From Sipunculus nudus (taxonomy: Eukaryota; Annelida; Sipuncula; Golfingiida; Sipunculidae), in NCBI GenBank assembly GCA_026874595.1, contig CM049311.1, positions 15,221,676 through 15,285,675 of the forward strand: a stretch of DNA of 64,000 bases, given 5' to 3'. Every line of letters begins with the position of its first letter. Positions within the stretch are counted from its first letter, which is position 1. Of the stretch, positions 12,259 to 25,202 are shown piece after piece. The notes under the pieces were generated by a model. That model had not been told where the DNA came from. It searched no databases and worked only from the letters and a program-made list of their open reading frames with translations. Position numbers and translations under genes: made by a program.

Positions 12259-14126
12259 CAAGGTATTTTCAAGTGTGGGAATTGAAAAAGGAATATTTTT
12301 TATAACAATAAAAATGTCTAATCCTAGTTCTGTTTTATATTTATTTGTTCAGCTAAAGAACATCTGATCATAGTTTGCATAGTTTATAACATGTTGAAAC
12401 TTCTGATAAGGGTCAGGTAATATTATTACCGAGGTCACCTAGGTCCTTCAAATGTTTATGGTATTTTCTAATAGAATATATTCAGAATAAGTCCAGAATA
12501 TGCAAATTTACACCTTTCTGTCCTGGTTATTTGCTCTTATGACAAAAAGGTAGATCCAGCTAAAGGCATAAATACATATGTTAATTGCACACCATACAAA
12601 AGTTTAAAAGTAAAGTTTTAGAAATTTCTAGGATTGTTGAATGTTCAGGTGGAACAGTTATCAATTTGTAACTGTGCTTCTGGGTATGCTTTGGGTTAGG
12701 TTCTCAATTGGAAGGATATCAAGCTCACTGGATCAGATAGGTGGCATTAAACAAAAACATACCAATACATCCTAGCCTCATTTAGGTGGGTGGCTACAGA
12801 TGCACACTTTGTAATAGTGGCTGCCATCAGGTGAATAAATTTTCATACAGGGTTCATAAACCAGACTAAGAATATCAGGAAGAATTTTTAAAAACTAACT
12901 GACTGACTGACTGAAGATGCTTTATCGAGCAGCTACAGGTTGCTGTGGTCCAGACCCTGTTTGATCCTTGTGCATAATTTTGAAAAGCTGATAGATGTGA
13001 TGCCACCAAGCCAAGCAGGGGCTGCGAGAGACCGCCACTGTATCTGTACTGAGAATCCAGAAGATAAAGAGGAGTCTAAGGAGAGACACTGCAGCACTGA
13101 CATCCTCACAAAGTAATCTCATCATCACAGACAAACAAACTCAAGATATTAATAGTTAAACAGTTTATTTTTTTTTCAAATTGAGCACAACAATAAGGAG
13201 ATGACACAATCCTCAAGAGTTTATCCTAGATGCGCTTATTCTGAGCTTTAAAGTACATATTGCAATGAAATGTTAAGAGATTCTTCTCTTATTCTTGACC
13301 TTTTACAAAAATATTTAACAAAAGTTACAATTTGTTTATTTACATTGATGACTGGTGTCAAGTGAGAGACAACTTCTGTATATCTAGTGTATATAGTGTA
13401 TACATCATGCATAGCAAGCACAAAAGTTAATAAACTTTGCACAGATGTCGCACAAAAACAAAGATATTCTAATTTGCTCAATATAAGATTTTTGTCCACC
13501 TCTTATCTCCAAAATTCTATTTAAGATCTTAAATATATATCCATACATGATTTTGGCATTAAAAGAAAATCTTTATCCACTCAGCTTGTCATGACTAAGA
13601 AAATGTTGCTAAAATGACAAAAAAATTCAAAAATTCATGTCTTTGCCATCATGATAACATCTGTCATGCTTGGAATATGAAAATATACAGCACAAAATTG
13701 GTTGTGAGAGAACTCAAAATAACTGGTCCCTGCAACAGATCTAACAAACTTACCACAAGAATTGAATAAAGTTCATTCACAGAGTATTCATAGGAACTAC
13801 TATCAACATAGGCAGTGAGACAGCATGTCTCAATCTTATCTAGCACCACTGTGGTATCAACTAAATCCCAATAAAATCCTTAACTGTTCACTTATCACTC
13901 ATTATTAATACGCCTGTGTGTACCTTTAAAACAAGCATGTTTAAAGCAACCAACAAAAGAAAAGTAATAAAGTGTTAAAACAAGTATTTGCCACCTTATC
14001 CTTACAGTAAATTGTTTTTAGTGTGGCCTTTAATGAGGAATGTAGCTTTTTTATTAAGAAAATAACCTGTGGTAAAGCAACTGTTCAGACTCGACAAATT
14101 ATTGCATGTATTCGAGCTTGGTGTGT
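12259..14126. other. Intergenic, FAAP100-PRDX4; PRDX4 3' UTR at right end
   Basis: No convincing gene. On the minus strand an AATAAA (tttatt at 14050-14055) lies about 70 nt past the PRDX4 stop and is a candidate poly(A) signal. The segment 12898-13140 gives a short minus-strand open frame without any recognised domain. Confidence 0.4.
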
Positions 14127-17100
14127 TCAAGGGTTGAGCTTGTTGAAGTACTTTAGTTTGTCTTCAGGATTTGGGATGATCTGAAAGATAAAGGAATATT
14201 TTATGATGACACTGACATTACATTATGAAAAATATACTACTAATCTTTTAGTCTATGTGGAAAGAGACCTCAAACATCTGTCTCTCATTTAAACAATGCT
14301 GAATGTCAGTCAGACATGAAGGAATGGCACCTGATCGGCCAGATTCAACCAATGAAATGACAGTCTTCATTTCAAAAACAGATATATGGTGAAAATCTTA
14401 TTTATGGTTTGAAAATATATTTTATGGGACAATCTTTTTCTTTAACATGTAGAAACATCAGCTTGGAATGTACACTATAATATTCCTTCTTATTATATAT
14501 ATATATATATATACACACACACTATCTTCAATTGTATCATAAACAACCTATCATGAAACATGACAGATGTATTGTTAAAGCCCTCATTGCTCAGTAAAAA
14601 TACAAACTATAGCTTTATTTAACTCACCGTATCTCCACCGGGTTTCCAGCCAGCAGGGCACACTTCACCGTGCTTGTCTGTGTACTGGAAGGCCTGGACC
14701 AGACGCAGCGTCTCGTCCACTGAACGACCCACAGGAAGGTCGTTCATCGTGATCTGTCTCAGAACTCCCTTATCATCAATGATGAACAATCCTCTGTAAA
14801 CAAACCAAAATTCCTCTGTAAACAAACCTACAATCCTCTGTAAACAAACCAACAATCCTCTGTAAACAAACCTAAAATCCTCTGTAAACAAACAAACAAT
14901 CCTCTGTAAACAAACCAACAATCCTCTGTAAACAAACCAAATATCCTCTGTAAACAAACCAACAATCCTCTGTAAACAAACCAACAATCCTCTGTAAACA
15001 AACATCCAAAACAAATAAGAGATTCAAAGACAAAGTGAATCCTCATAACTATCTGGTTCAGTTCTTAAACTATGGCTTGCAGTTATATAACCTTGGAGGA
15101 CTGAGGAGAAAAGAGAACAATAATAATGAGAATGAAATAATTTAGCCATGAACTATGCTTGGCCCTAATTGTATATTCATATCATGAATAATAATGATAT
15201 AGCTCTCACAGTCCATCAATCAGGTAATATTTACCAATGTAAACAATCAGCTGATATATTTGCCATATTTGCATATCTGGGAGAGCTCTTGAAAAAATAG
15301 GAGTGTTTTTGAAGTAGCAAGTAACACACGATATAACTGGTAAAAGGGTATCCTTATGGGCCATTAACTACTTTCTGGTATAAAAAACACTGTTTTCCCC
15401 TTGGAGATACTGGAATATTAAGACTACCAAATCAAGGGCCTTGTTGTCGTATCAAGTTTTTTTAAAGGTACAAACATTATATTTAAAATGTCAGGAGGCA
15501 TTTCAAGCTGACAAGGAACAGGATGATCTTGAGGGTCATATTTATATGGAAATCAACTTTGATAACTCTGCAAATAAAAATTCCACCTAAAGGTAAAAGG
15601 GATATCACTAATGCTGATACTCTCATTTGTGGAAGTGCCAACCTGCCTAAAAAATTACAGGCAAACAACTAGTGCCTCTGGCAGACAGCCTGTCACGCCC
15701 ATTATTTAATACAGCTGTGTATGCACTGAGCATAGCTGCATAGCACTTTTCAATACAAATTAGCCTGGAATGTAATATGGTCTTGTCTTCATAGTCTGTT
15801 GTTTAGTTTAAATTAAAATGGATGCATGAACGTGAAAAAGCTTAGAAATAACATATTGCATCAGAACTATCTTGTATCAATGAACTGCATAATAATTCAG
15901 GGCAGAGCTACAAATGGTATGGATAGTCAGGTTTTGCAAGTTTCATCCAATCTTCCTTGCAGCATACCAACAGTTAATTGCAGCCTCATACATTTGTTCA
16001 ATGAATACATTAAATAAACAGAGTTCACATCGTATATAAGCTGATATATATAGTGGGGATGGTCAGCTAAGACAGTGCTAATGACCATCTGGCTGAATCA
16101 CGCTTGCCTGCATAAATGGGCTTCCGGCTGTGCCAGCCAGTGGTTTTACTCCTCCTTTTAAACAAGTGACTGCATTGGTGATATCCCTTATTGATGCAAT
16201 ACATTTACATAACTTGAGGAACTTTCACACAAGCATGTAATTTTGCAAGTCATGAGAGATATAAACAGGTTGTGTGATTGTTTATGTTTCCTGTTTAACA
16301 ATAAACAACATAGGAGCTTTATATCCTTCCTGCAGCAGACCTTCTGCTCACCTTAGTGTATGACCTAAGTCCTCCAGGTATACTCCATAATCTTTTGAGA
16401 TTTTGTGTGTAAGGTCAGAGAGCAGAGGAATCTGAATCTTCCCAAGACCACCTTGTTCACGTGGCGTGTTGATCCTGCAGGTACAAACAAGGTATTAAAA
16501 TCAGGTAGACATGGTATAAATGTCAGGTAGACAGAAGGTATAAATGTGAGGTATACACAAGCTATTAATGTCAGGTAGACAGAAGGTACAAATGTGAGGT
16601 AGACACAAGGTATTAATGTCAGGCAGACACAAGGTAGACACAAGGTATTAATGTCAGGTAGACGCAAGGTATTAATGTCAGGTAGACACAAGGTAATAAT
16701 GTCAGGTAGACACAAGGTAATAATGTCAGGTAGACACAAGGTAATAATGTCAGGTAGACACAAGGTAATAATGTCAGGTAGACACAAGGTAATAATGTCA
16801 GGTAGACACAAGGTATAAATGTCAGGTAGACACAAGGTATAAATGTTAGGCTGACACAAGGTATCAATGTCAGGTAAACACAAGGTTTTAATGTCAGATA
16901 GACACAAAGTGTTAATGCCAGGTAGACACAAGGTATAAATGTCAGATAGACACAAGGTATTAATGCCAGGCAGACGCAAGGTTATAATATCAGGTAGACT
17001 CAAGGTATTAATGTCAGGTAGACGCAAGGTAATAATGTCAGGTAGACACAAGGTAATAATGTCAGGTAGACACAAGGTAATAATGTCAGGTAGACACAAG

Positions 17101-20100
17101 GTAATAATGTCAGGTAGACACAAGGTATAAATGTCAGGTAGACACAAGGTATAAATGTTAGGCTGACACAAGGTATCAATGTCAGGTAAACACAAGGTTT
17201 TAATGTCAGATAGACACAAAGTGTTAATGCCAGGTAGACACAAGGTATAAATGTCAGATAGACACAAGGTATTAATGCCAGGCAGACGCAAGGTAATAAT
17301 GTCAGGTAGACACAAGGTAATAATATCAGGTAGACACAAAGTATAAATGTCAGGTAGACACAAGGTATTAATGTTAGGCTGACACAAGGTATCAATGTCA
17401 GGTAAACACAAGGTTTTAATGTCAGATAGACACAAAGTGTTAATGCCAGGTAGACACAAGGTATTAATGTCAGACAGACCCAAGGTATTAATATCAGGTA
17501 GACACAAAGTACTAATATCAGGTAGACAAGCTATTAATGTCAGACAGACACAAGGTATGCCAATGTTCCATTTCCACATATACAAGGAGTATAAACATTA
17601 TTATGTAAATTAATTTTATCAAATATTGTGAGCACAAAATCTTATTAACAAAAATAGTTTGTTAATTGCAAACATTTGGAAAGATTTTATTTAAAATATC
17701 AATCTTTGAACATACAGAATCCATTATAATTCATAATGCTAAACTTTTACTTTTCAACTTTGCCTTCCATGATGGAACCTCTTTTTCACAAAGTTTCTAT
17801 TTTGTGATAATTCTCTGTCCAAAAATATTACAATTTGAAATCCTCACAAACAAAAAAGCAACCGCAGTATCTTCAAGGTACAAGGAAATCATTACTGTAG
17901 ATGAAACCTTGTTTCATGAAATGATAAACTTATACCAATTCATTTCTGTTGCATAAGAATTTTCATGTTAGCATGGTATATGTCCAATAAATAAATTTAA
18001 TAATTGTACATCAAAAAACACCAACTTTACATAACCACTATTTAAATGTTGAACAAGCAAATTTGTGGAATTTATGTCCCTGCTTCTACCTCTTGTTTTC
18101 CCCTGCATGCCTTTTCAATGTTTTAGTTTTTATTTTCCCCTGAAGATGTCTCCTCATGTCGTAAGTTTTTTTGTGAATTGGGAACAAAAGGGGATATTTT
18201 TGTTTGTTTTTGAGCTGGTGATAATAAATTTTCTGACAGACACTTCAAAACTAATCCCAAACAATGTATGCATAAGAGCAATCACTGACCCTAATTTGAA
18301 TGAAATTGGATAATACTGAGGAAAGTTACTGCACAGAAATGAAAACCTGACAGATAGACAAACCCAAATGAATGTCCTCCTTCCAGGGACATGGGGGACA
18401 ACAAAGGGCATCAGCTGAGTTAAAAGGTGTGTCACTCTCCCACATGCAACATCTGTAGCTTTCCTGCAAACATTCAGATGAAGCTGAAGCCTAACCCCAT
18501 TAGCCTATTTGATCCAATATTTCATGCACAGCATGAATCCTTGTACAATGCTAGTAGCCAGCCACATGTCCGATAAACAAATGGAAGAGGACTATGCTTG
18601 TACTCTATCTTGTATTAATGAACCTGGACAAAGGTAACCATATCATTGGAATGATATGCTTTAGTATGGGTGCTTTAGTGTGGGCACCTGCATGAGTGCA
18701 AAAATCCAACTATTTATTATCATTATCAAATTTCTTAGTGTGTGGACTTTCATGCAGAAGATGAACTCAAGCTCAGATTTGTAGGATGCAGGTCCCCACA
18801 CAGCAGAATCAGACACATGGATATGTGGGGTCCATATACAGATCCTGCAAAACACTGCATAAATACAAAGCTTGAAGCTTTTTGGATTTTCTGGATTTGT
18901 AGTTTTTATACTGGTGGATCTCAAAATATGAAAGGAGTTATTAAGATAAAAAAGATCAGATATTTTTATTTCAGGAAAAAAAACCAATATAAGAAAGAAC
19001 ACAATAAAAAGATGGATTAACATTAAGAACCATACCTTCCTGTATGCAAACCATCACCCCTGGTTTGGTGTGTACAAGTTTGCCAGGTAGACCACAGGAC
19101 GCCAGACTTGATAGTATTGTTATCATATAAACACTTAATAATTATGTTTGAGCTATTTTCCAGTCTACACATAAATCTATAAATATTTTTCCGTACCAGT
19201 ACTACTAATATTACACATGTGCTAACTTATACTAACCATTTCCACAGGTAGAAATGGTGGTTATAATGGGGTCTGAGCCAGGGACCATAAAGTGGGAATA
19301 CTTTGAGGTTAATTCTTAGAGTTCTGGAGAGACACAGAACTGCTGATATAAAGATATTTCAGAAGACTAAGGTGCAGGTGCTAGGAATGTACTCACCATT
19401 ATGGCTGTAAAGATTCAGAGGTGCATTGACACATAATGATACAAAGTAAAACATTGTATCATCATCATCATCAGATGTCCCTGTATTGTTACCTTGCTGT
19501 CGTGACTATCAAAAACCAAGCATGAAGAAGGCAAATATCCATTGGGCCATTAGTAATTCCCATCTGACTGGTGAAAAACTGCCTATTCAAACCAAATGTA
19601 TGAAGGGACTGTCTCACTTTTACCCCCAAGGCATGGAGGCAACAGCATGCCAAACTTGAATAAAGAGAACAAGTCAGTTTCAACTTGAACTCTGTTATTA
19701 CTTATATGTATCATACTGTTTATGGTGGGTGAAGTACCATGATACAAATCATTTACTGAGATGATTTATCATTACAGATCTACTCACCATGCAAGATGAG
19801 TGAACTGGGAGTCCACTGACACAGCCACCACTTCAGCGTTAATGGCGTGGAATTCTTTCACGCGGTCACTGAATGCAATAATCTCTGTTGGGCATACAAA
19901 GGTGCTACAAAGAGAAAGAGAAATCTGGTAATTCTTGTGATTACTGTGATGTACTGATTTACTGAAATATTAATATGTAAGCCTTAAAGCCAACTGCTTT
20001 TGATAGAAGTGGGTTGCAATAAAAAACGTACAATTTTCTTAGTTTTGACACTTATTTCTTTAATTACCTAGCAGAAATTACTAACAGAAATATGCAAAAA

Positions 20101-23100
20101 ATTTTATTTATTTTAGAAATCTGATATGAATGAACAATGGACACTTTTAATTTCATTTAAAAAAAAAAAGAAAAAAAAATTTTCTTCCTTCAACAGCTGA
20201 ATCATCACACTAGACTGAATAATTACAGTAAGGGCTGTCATTATAAAATACCTATTTTACAGCCTGTCTTAATTATATTGCCATTTCATTTACAATTATT
20301 TACAATTTACTATAAGCTGCTCATGTACCATTTCAAATGCATAGCTTAATTACCCAGTTATATCCAAGATGACCAAACAGAATTACTGTTATTTAAGCGA
20401 ATACCTAAATTGTCAGAGTACATTTACTAATGGAAGAAAGTTTCATACATTTCATTATATAATTATCTGATGTAGAAAATCTTAATTCAGCACAACTCAT
20501 TAAACAATAAGTGAGAAGTGTGAATCTGTCTTACAAGTCTAGTGGATAGAAGAAGAACACCAGGTATTTTCCTTTGAAGTCAGACAACTTCAGATCTTTA
20601 AATTCTCCATTAACAACAGCTGTCCCCTCAAAGTCAGGAGCTGGCTTGGAAACTGAAAAAATATACACAAATCAAGAACACATATTTATTGATTTTTTAT
20701 ACATTTTATGTATTTCAGTTAACCTGATAAACAATTAATGGATATGATGAGTGATGAATCATTGTTCTTACTTCATAATCCAGAATGCATAAAATCTCTC
20801 TGTTGATTGATCATACTCCTTCATAAAATGAGGAATCTAGAACAATGAAAATTGAAACAATATGTTTGGCAGCCTCTCCTAGTTTTAATGAACAAAGTCC
20901 ATGTGCACATTTTAAATATCTACTAACTGGTAGGTCATACCCTTAAATTTCTAAATCTGAAAAGAAACGAGAGCCAACAATAATGACAGTGTCTCTGAAT
21001 GGTATCAAGTTTGTACTAAAATATGATGCATTAAGATTCCACATGCATGTAGACATAGACTGCAACTATTCTAACATGCATGACCAGCTGATAATATAAA
21101 AGATGATTTGTTAAAACTACTGGTTATTATGAGGAAGATATATTTGAAAATGTCTCAAAATGCCTGTGCTTTTGCTTACAAATTGCCTTTATAATTAATA
21201 AAAATTTATCCAAAACACGTCTAAAACTCATGCATGCATTATTTTGATGGTGGCCATTCAACTTTTCATTTTCCTGAAATGTTGTTGAGTAACTTTTACC
21301 ATTCCCCCTGATCAGTAATTAATAATTTAGAAATGTCACAAATTTTCTGATAGCCACCAATCACCATCTATAAATAATTATAAAAAGATGCAATTTCTTC
21401 AATTTTTATGATAGCCCTTAAAGCACTTAGGATTAACCAGACCTATCATTAGTGTTGGGAATCAGTTGTAATTTCATGACTGATCATCAATTAAAATCAG
21501 TTGACCTCTGCGAACTGATAATCAGAAATAATTGGTTGTTTAGAAGTAGGAACTGTCAATCATATATAGAATGGTACATCATCTCAACTGATATACTAGT
21601 AGGCCTATATTCAGGCTAACATTAATAATGTCATAGTTCTATAGCCTACATGTCTTTATAGTAACTCGGGAATTCAGTATTTTTAGTAAATGCAGACTTT
21701 TCTCTGGTTTGCTTGCATAATCTATACAGAAGCACACATTTCCTCATCACAAAGCCTAAGTTACATGCAAAATGTGCAATCCATTATGGCACTGCAAGAT
21801 CGATCATTGGATCATTGTGTCAACCTGACAGATCATTAAATATAATTGATCATCAACCCATCCCTACTTATCATTAAAGGATAGCCAGTTGAGAAAAAAA
21901 TGGCAGTACTAAGCCAAATATCTCAAGCACACAGAAACTGTGCTTCAATACTTCTGACCATTCCATTTTCTCCATAATCAAAGGAATTAATGTAAGAAGA
22001 GAAAGGTGTTATTCACAACCTTAATATTTTTCTGTAGAGACAAGATTCACATCATGGGTTAATTTTTTATCAGTAGGTCTTTGACAGAAGGGTTCAAAAC
22101 TAGGATAGTTGATGAAAATGGAAAAAGGAATTCACACTGTTGCATCTTGCACTTAAATGTAAATATTCTAAAGTATACTATGTGCTCTTTAACAGTGTTT
22201 AATACCAAGTTAAATGAAAAATTTTAAACAGCCAATTTTATCCAAAGTCACCTGTAGATAAAACCAAACCAAGATTCCTGTAACACACCAGGGAACCAGA
22301 AGAAAAAGAGCACTGATGATTTGAAAAAAGGTTGACAACCGTGGAAACATTTATTTGAAATACAGGAACAGCAGCAGGAAATCCAAACAACAAACAAAAA
22401 GATGCTGTGATACACAGGAATATCATACCAGATGCCTTGGAAGTATGCCACTGGTCTGAAATTATATAAATTAACAAAAACAAATTTAACTAAGTTCTCC
22501 AGAAGGCCCTGTTTCCCTATAAAGTCATGCTTAGATGATTAAACATGAACTGGTCTTGTTTCACAGTATTACTCAATACATATATGAAATTAAAGTCAAT
22601 GTTCATTGGGGCTTCTGGTGATAATTAAAAAAGGCATTTTACCATGTCTGCCAAAAACTGATGAACAATGGGTTGAATTTGCATTAACACTTCAGACAGT
22701 CCTTGGACTATGAAAGCAGTGTTTGAAATGGTTTGTACAATTCCCCTGTTCCCATTGGAAGCACATGAAACCATGTGACAGCATAAGTTTAAAAAGGGCA
22801 GTGATCCTTTCAACTAATATCATTCAGTCAGAAACTAACGTAGTATAATAAAGGACCATGGGTAGTAAGGCTTACATATTGGATGATACTTTTCTATGTA
22901 GGTGCATGGTCATTAATTTGATATTTATTAAAACTTTTTTTATATTTCTTCAACATTGTACCATCCTTATTATTAAGTGATAGGATAAGTGATTAAGTAA
23001 TAGCCCCCCCCCCCCCCCCCCAACCAAAAGGCTGTGTAAAGTACAATTTGAAGAAGATTTTTTAGGGAGGTTGCATTTATGTCAAACATTTAAACAATGT

Positions 23101-23816
23101 TCTGATGTGGTCGCAAGCTTATTTTTTTCATTTTTAAAATCTGTCAAAAATGCATCAATCCTTAAAAAAGTCAATTGAGGGGATCATTCTTATGGGGCTT
23201 CAAGTTCAATCATATCAACTGCATTAAAATTTAAAATATAGAGGACAGTTGCAACTGTTCCAAATCGAGACCATAATCCATATTCTCAAAGTTGTACAAC
23301 TAGTTCTACTACTACAGGTAGTATTAGTGGTAGTACTATTTCTCTTAGTATTACAGTTTTTCTATTAGTTTACTTGGAGGAAACCTGTTTGAGTGTTGCA
23401 AATTTTCATTTTTTTACAAATGAATTAAATCAATATTATATACAAGACAGGACATGTAAAAGAAGTAATCATGGGCTTATGTCCAATTAATTAGACAGAT
23501 AATTAACGCTTCTTAATTAAGACTTTCTAATTTTTCCTTGTCCAACCTGTCAAGCATGCAGTGACGCGTGGCCCAATGGCAAGGCGTCTAGTCTAGCCGG
23601 CCCAGCCCCCTTTGAGTTTGACAGCTGTTGTTTTGGACTCCAGTTTCCATACTCACTTTGTGCTTTGCTCCAGTGCATGGAATGAGACCCTGCACCTCTG
23701 GACTCTCCGGGATAGACATGGCCTCCTCCGAATGAGTAACAGGCGCCATCGTCTGCTACACAGGACTGCCAAGCTAGGACAGCAAGCAAACACAGCACAG
23801 CGATCTGTCTCTCCAT
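14127..23816 (-). CDS. PRDX4: Peroxiredoxin-4 (secretory/ER 2-Cys peroxiredoxin), complete
   Basis: Thiol peroxidase that reduces H2O2 in the ER lumen or outside the cell and feeds oxidising equivalents to protein disulfide isomerases. Six exons (transcript order): 23816-23657, 20652-20535, 19904-19788, 16474-16352, 14793-14628, 14180-14127; 738 nt, 245 residues (human about 271). Residues 1 to about 22 ([21 protein letters not shown]) form a signal peptide. The PRDX4-specific N-terminus [13 protein letters not shown] follows, then [13 protein letters not shown]. The peroxidatic cysteine is in DFTFVCPTE and the resolving cysteine in [13 protein letters not shown] (exon 4) and YF (KLKYFNKL) are the pair typical of overoxidation-sensitive eukaryotic enzymes. 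I chose the Met at 23816; the frame stays open upstream to a GTG at 23837, but no ATG is there. Introns 3 and 4 (transcript order) carry minisatellites next to the exons they precede. Confidence 0.97.
14628..14793 (-). CDS. PRDX4: PRDX4 exon 5: resolving cysteine
   Basis: Encodes [15 protein letters not shown] through [15 protein letters not shown], then donor gtgagt. Its acceptor, tttgtttacag just above 14793, is the first of ten near-identical acceptor copies spaced 22 bp apart. By phase and protein similarity this copy is the one that gives the normal protein. Confidence 0.95.
14788..15005 (-). repeat. 22-bp tandem array duplicating the PRDX4 exon-5 splice acceptor
   Basis: On the + strand CCTCTGTAAACAAAC starts at 14791, 14813, 14835, 14857, 14879, 14901, 14923, 14945, 14967 and 14989, ten copies at exactly 22 bp. 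Read on the gene strand each is GTTTGTTTACAG|AGGA, a usable acceptor plus the first exon bases. The frame of exon 5 stays open across the whole array. Confidence 0.95.
16480..17545 (-). repeat. 24-bp minisatellite (~44 units) with higher-order structure, abutting PRDX4 exon 4
   Basis: Unit on the + strand is close to GTCAGGTAGACACAAGGTAA plus TAAT. It starts within about 10-20 bp of the exon-4 acceptor. A variant block beginning GTTAGGCTGACACAAGG recurs at 16845, 17157 and 17373, spacings of 312 (13 x 24) and 216 (9 x 24). Because 24 is a multiple of three, long open frames appear on both strands, including a 406-codon one; these are not genes. Confidence 0.93.
17590..19787 (-). other. PRDX4 intron; no gene seen
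   Basis: AT-rich intronic sequence between exons 4 and 3. Short open frames near 17666-17956 and 18661-19023 have no recognisable domain or splice context. Nothing else is supported. Confidence 0.5.
19788..19904 (-). CDS. PRDX4: PRDX4 exon 3: peroxidatic cysteine
   Basis: Encodes [16 protein letters not shown] through SQFTHLA. The catalytic PxxxT/SxxC pattern is formed with the end of exon 2 (YPLDFTFVC). Both splice junctions are canonical and phases match exons 2 and 4. Confidence 0.96.
20653..23656 (-). other. PRDX4 intron 1; no second gene seen
   Basis: AT-rich, with an 18-base C-run at 23004-23021 and a tRNA-like fragment at 23563-23590. The overlapping open frames at 22238-22483 look incidental. 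Confidence 0.5.
23563..23590 (+). pseudogene. 5' half of a tRNA-Arg-like sequence
   Basis: GTGGCCCAATGGCAAGGCGTCT closely matches the acceptor/D-arm side of animal tRNA-Arg genes (GTGGCCTAATGGATAAGGCGTCT as I recall it), including the A-box region. After the anticodon-stem start the match stops, and no B box or 3' half follows. It lies about 67 bp into PRDX4 intron 1, antisense to the gene. It may be a truncated tRNA gene or a SINE head. Confidence 0.42.
23657..23816 (-). CDS. PRDX4: PRDX4 exon 1: signal peptide and N-terminal extension
   Basis: Start codon 23816-23814; the exon ends CAA A before donor gtgagt (23656-23651), so Ile is split across the junction (A|TT). The conserved extra cysteine of PRDX4 (human QCHYYAGG) is present as ACYSFGGG; in the human protein it supports oligomer and client disulfides. 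Confidence 0.95.
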
Positions 23817-23874
23817 GACTGGAAACACGTTGGCCACACAAGTAGAGCGAGCCGGGCACTTGTCAACGGCCTTG

Positions 23875-23887
23875 ACCTTTTAAAAAC
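23875..23887 (-). promoter_or_regulatory. Possible TATA-like element of PRDX4
   Basis: GTTTTTAAAAGG on the gene strand lies about 60-70 nt upstream of the PRDX4 ATG, which would leave a short 5' UTR. It is the only such element close to the start, but AT-rich context makes a chance match likely. Confidence 0.25.
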
Positions 23888-25183
23888 TGGTAGCAACAAC
23901 ATTATCTTCTAAATTGTACTTAACAGACAGAATTTATTTTCTATTACACATTAATTCATCAAATAATATTCAAAATACAACATATTAAAATATAGTGTAA
24001 ATCTTACAAGGATTGGAGATTATTTCATTCGAAACTGAAGCAAGAAGGAACCTGCCAATCATAGACGGAAGCCACACCTCCGTAGCTACAACAAACTGCA
24101 CAATGGCCCAAGTGACCAAGCCAGGTCTTAATTGACCTAGCAAGTCATTAATTCAACTCCAGCTGGACTTATGATGGTTTCAGGATAGTGTTTAAGGTAA
24201 GGATGACCAGATGATTATGTGGTCTGGGGTTTCATAAAAGAATATAACCGCGTATCTATCTGCAAGGCTTCATTGCTATTTGATTGCTCGGGCTGTATTG
24301 AATGATTGTGTCTTGTGTAAACTGCTGCTATGCAGATAGATATACTGTTGATCCATACTAACTCTATATCGCACAATATTCCAAAATATATACCTCAACA
24401 TAAACCTGTAAATCTAGTATATTTTAGTATTAAGTGTATGTGAGTTATGCAGGTTTAAATTACATAGTAGGGTCTCTGCTCTAATAATTAATACCCTTTG
24501 ATGTACAACTGCAAGTATTAATAATATTAATAATTTAACTTACAAGACACCAGTTTCAATTCTTTACATGTATTATTTTTGTATAATAAAGTTTTACTTA
24601 CAACTTAGAGACTATCTTAGTCATATTCAAAACAAAGATATATATGATCTTGATTGTTCTGTTTTGCTAGTTTGTCCAGTACTGGTTGCTGTTGTTTCAG
24701 TAGTTTATATATAACTGAGTTATAATTTGTTGCTTGATAAAACAATTTACTCAGTTAACTGTGTTATCACCATCCTGGTCACATGTAACAATATACAATG
24801 TTTTATAACTTAATTGAATAAAGAGATTATGATTATCATGATTATTATAGCCGATATTTATATTGTCTATAATGATATAGATAAATGGTTTAATGGGTTT
24901 ACAATATAGATTTAGAGTTATATTTAGTAAAGTTATATTTAATTTTATTTTGAAAACACAGTTTTAGTACATTTTGAAAGTTAAATTTTGAAATAACTTG
25001 CTAAATTTTGACAAAGTTATATCTGATAATATGCTTGAATAGGTTAATTTGGACTTTCTACATTTTCCTATATTTAATGCTAATGAAGATTCTCCTAATT
25101 TTTTTATGAAGTATGATTATTTTGATTTTTATTAAGGTCCATCAGTAAAGGGGTATTAATGTTGTACACTTCTTTTGTTTCAG
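23888..25183. other. Head-to-head intergenic region, PRDX4 / CCDC181
   Basis: The two genes diverge. Around 24050-24075 there is a CCAAT followed by ACGGAAGC (an ETS-like core), a plausible promoter element for either gene. The CCDC181 ATG exon is preceded by an acceptor (tcttttgtttcag, ending at 25183), so its first, non-coding exon and promoter should lie in this interval. Confidence 0.35.
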
Positions 25184-25202
25184 AAAAGTGGGATAAAAGA
25201 AA

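Noticed and set aside
14619-15014. Open frame suggesting a longer PRDX4 exon 5 with a repetitive N-terminal part
   Set aside because: The protein match and splice phase place the normal exon start at 14793; the upstream frame is the 22-bp acceptor array. Alternative use is listed as a finding, not as the main gene model.
16365-17585. 406-codon open frame on the minus strand, and others across the same region
   Set aside because: It is made by the 24-bp repeat (8 residues per unit) and reads PRDX4 exon 4 in the wrong frame.
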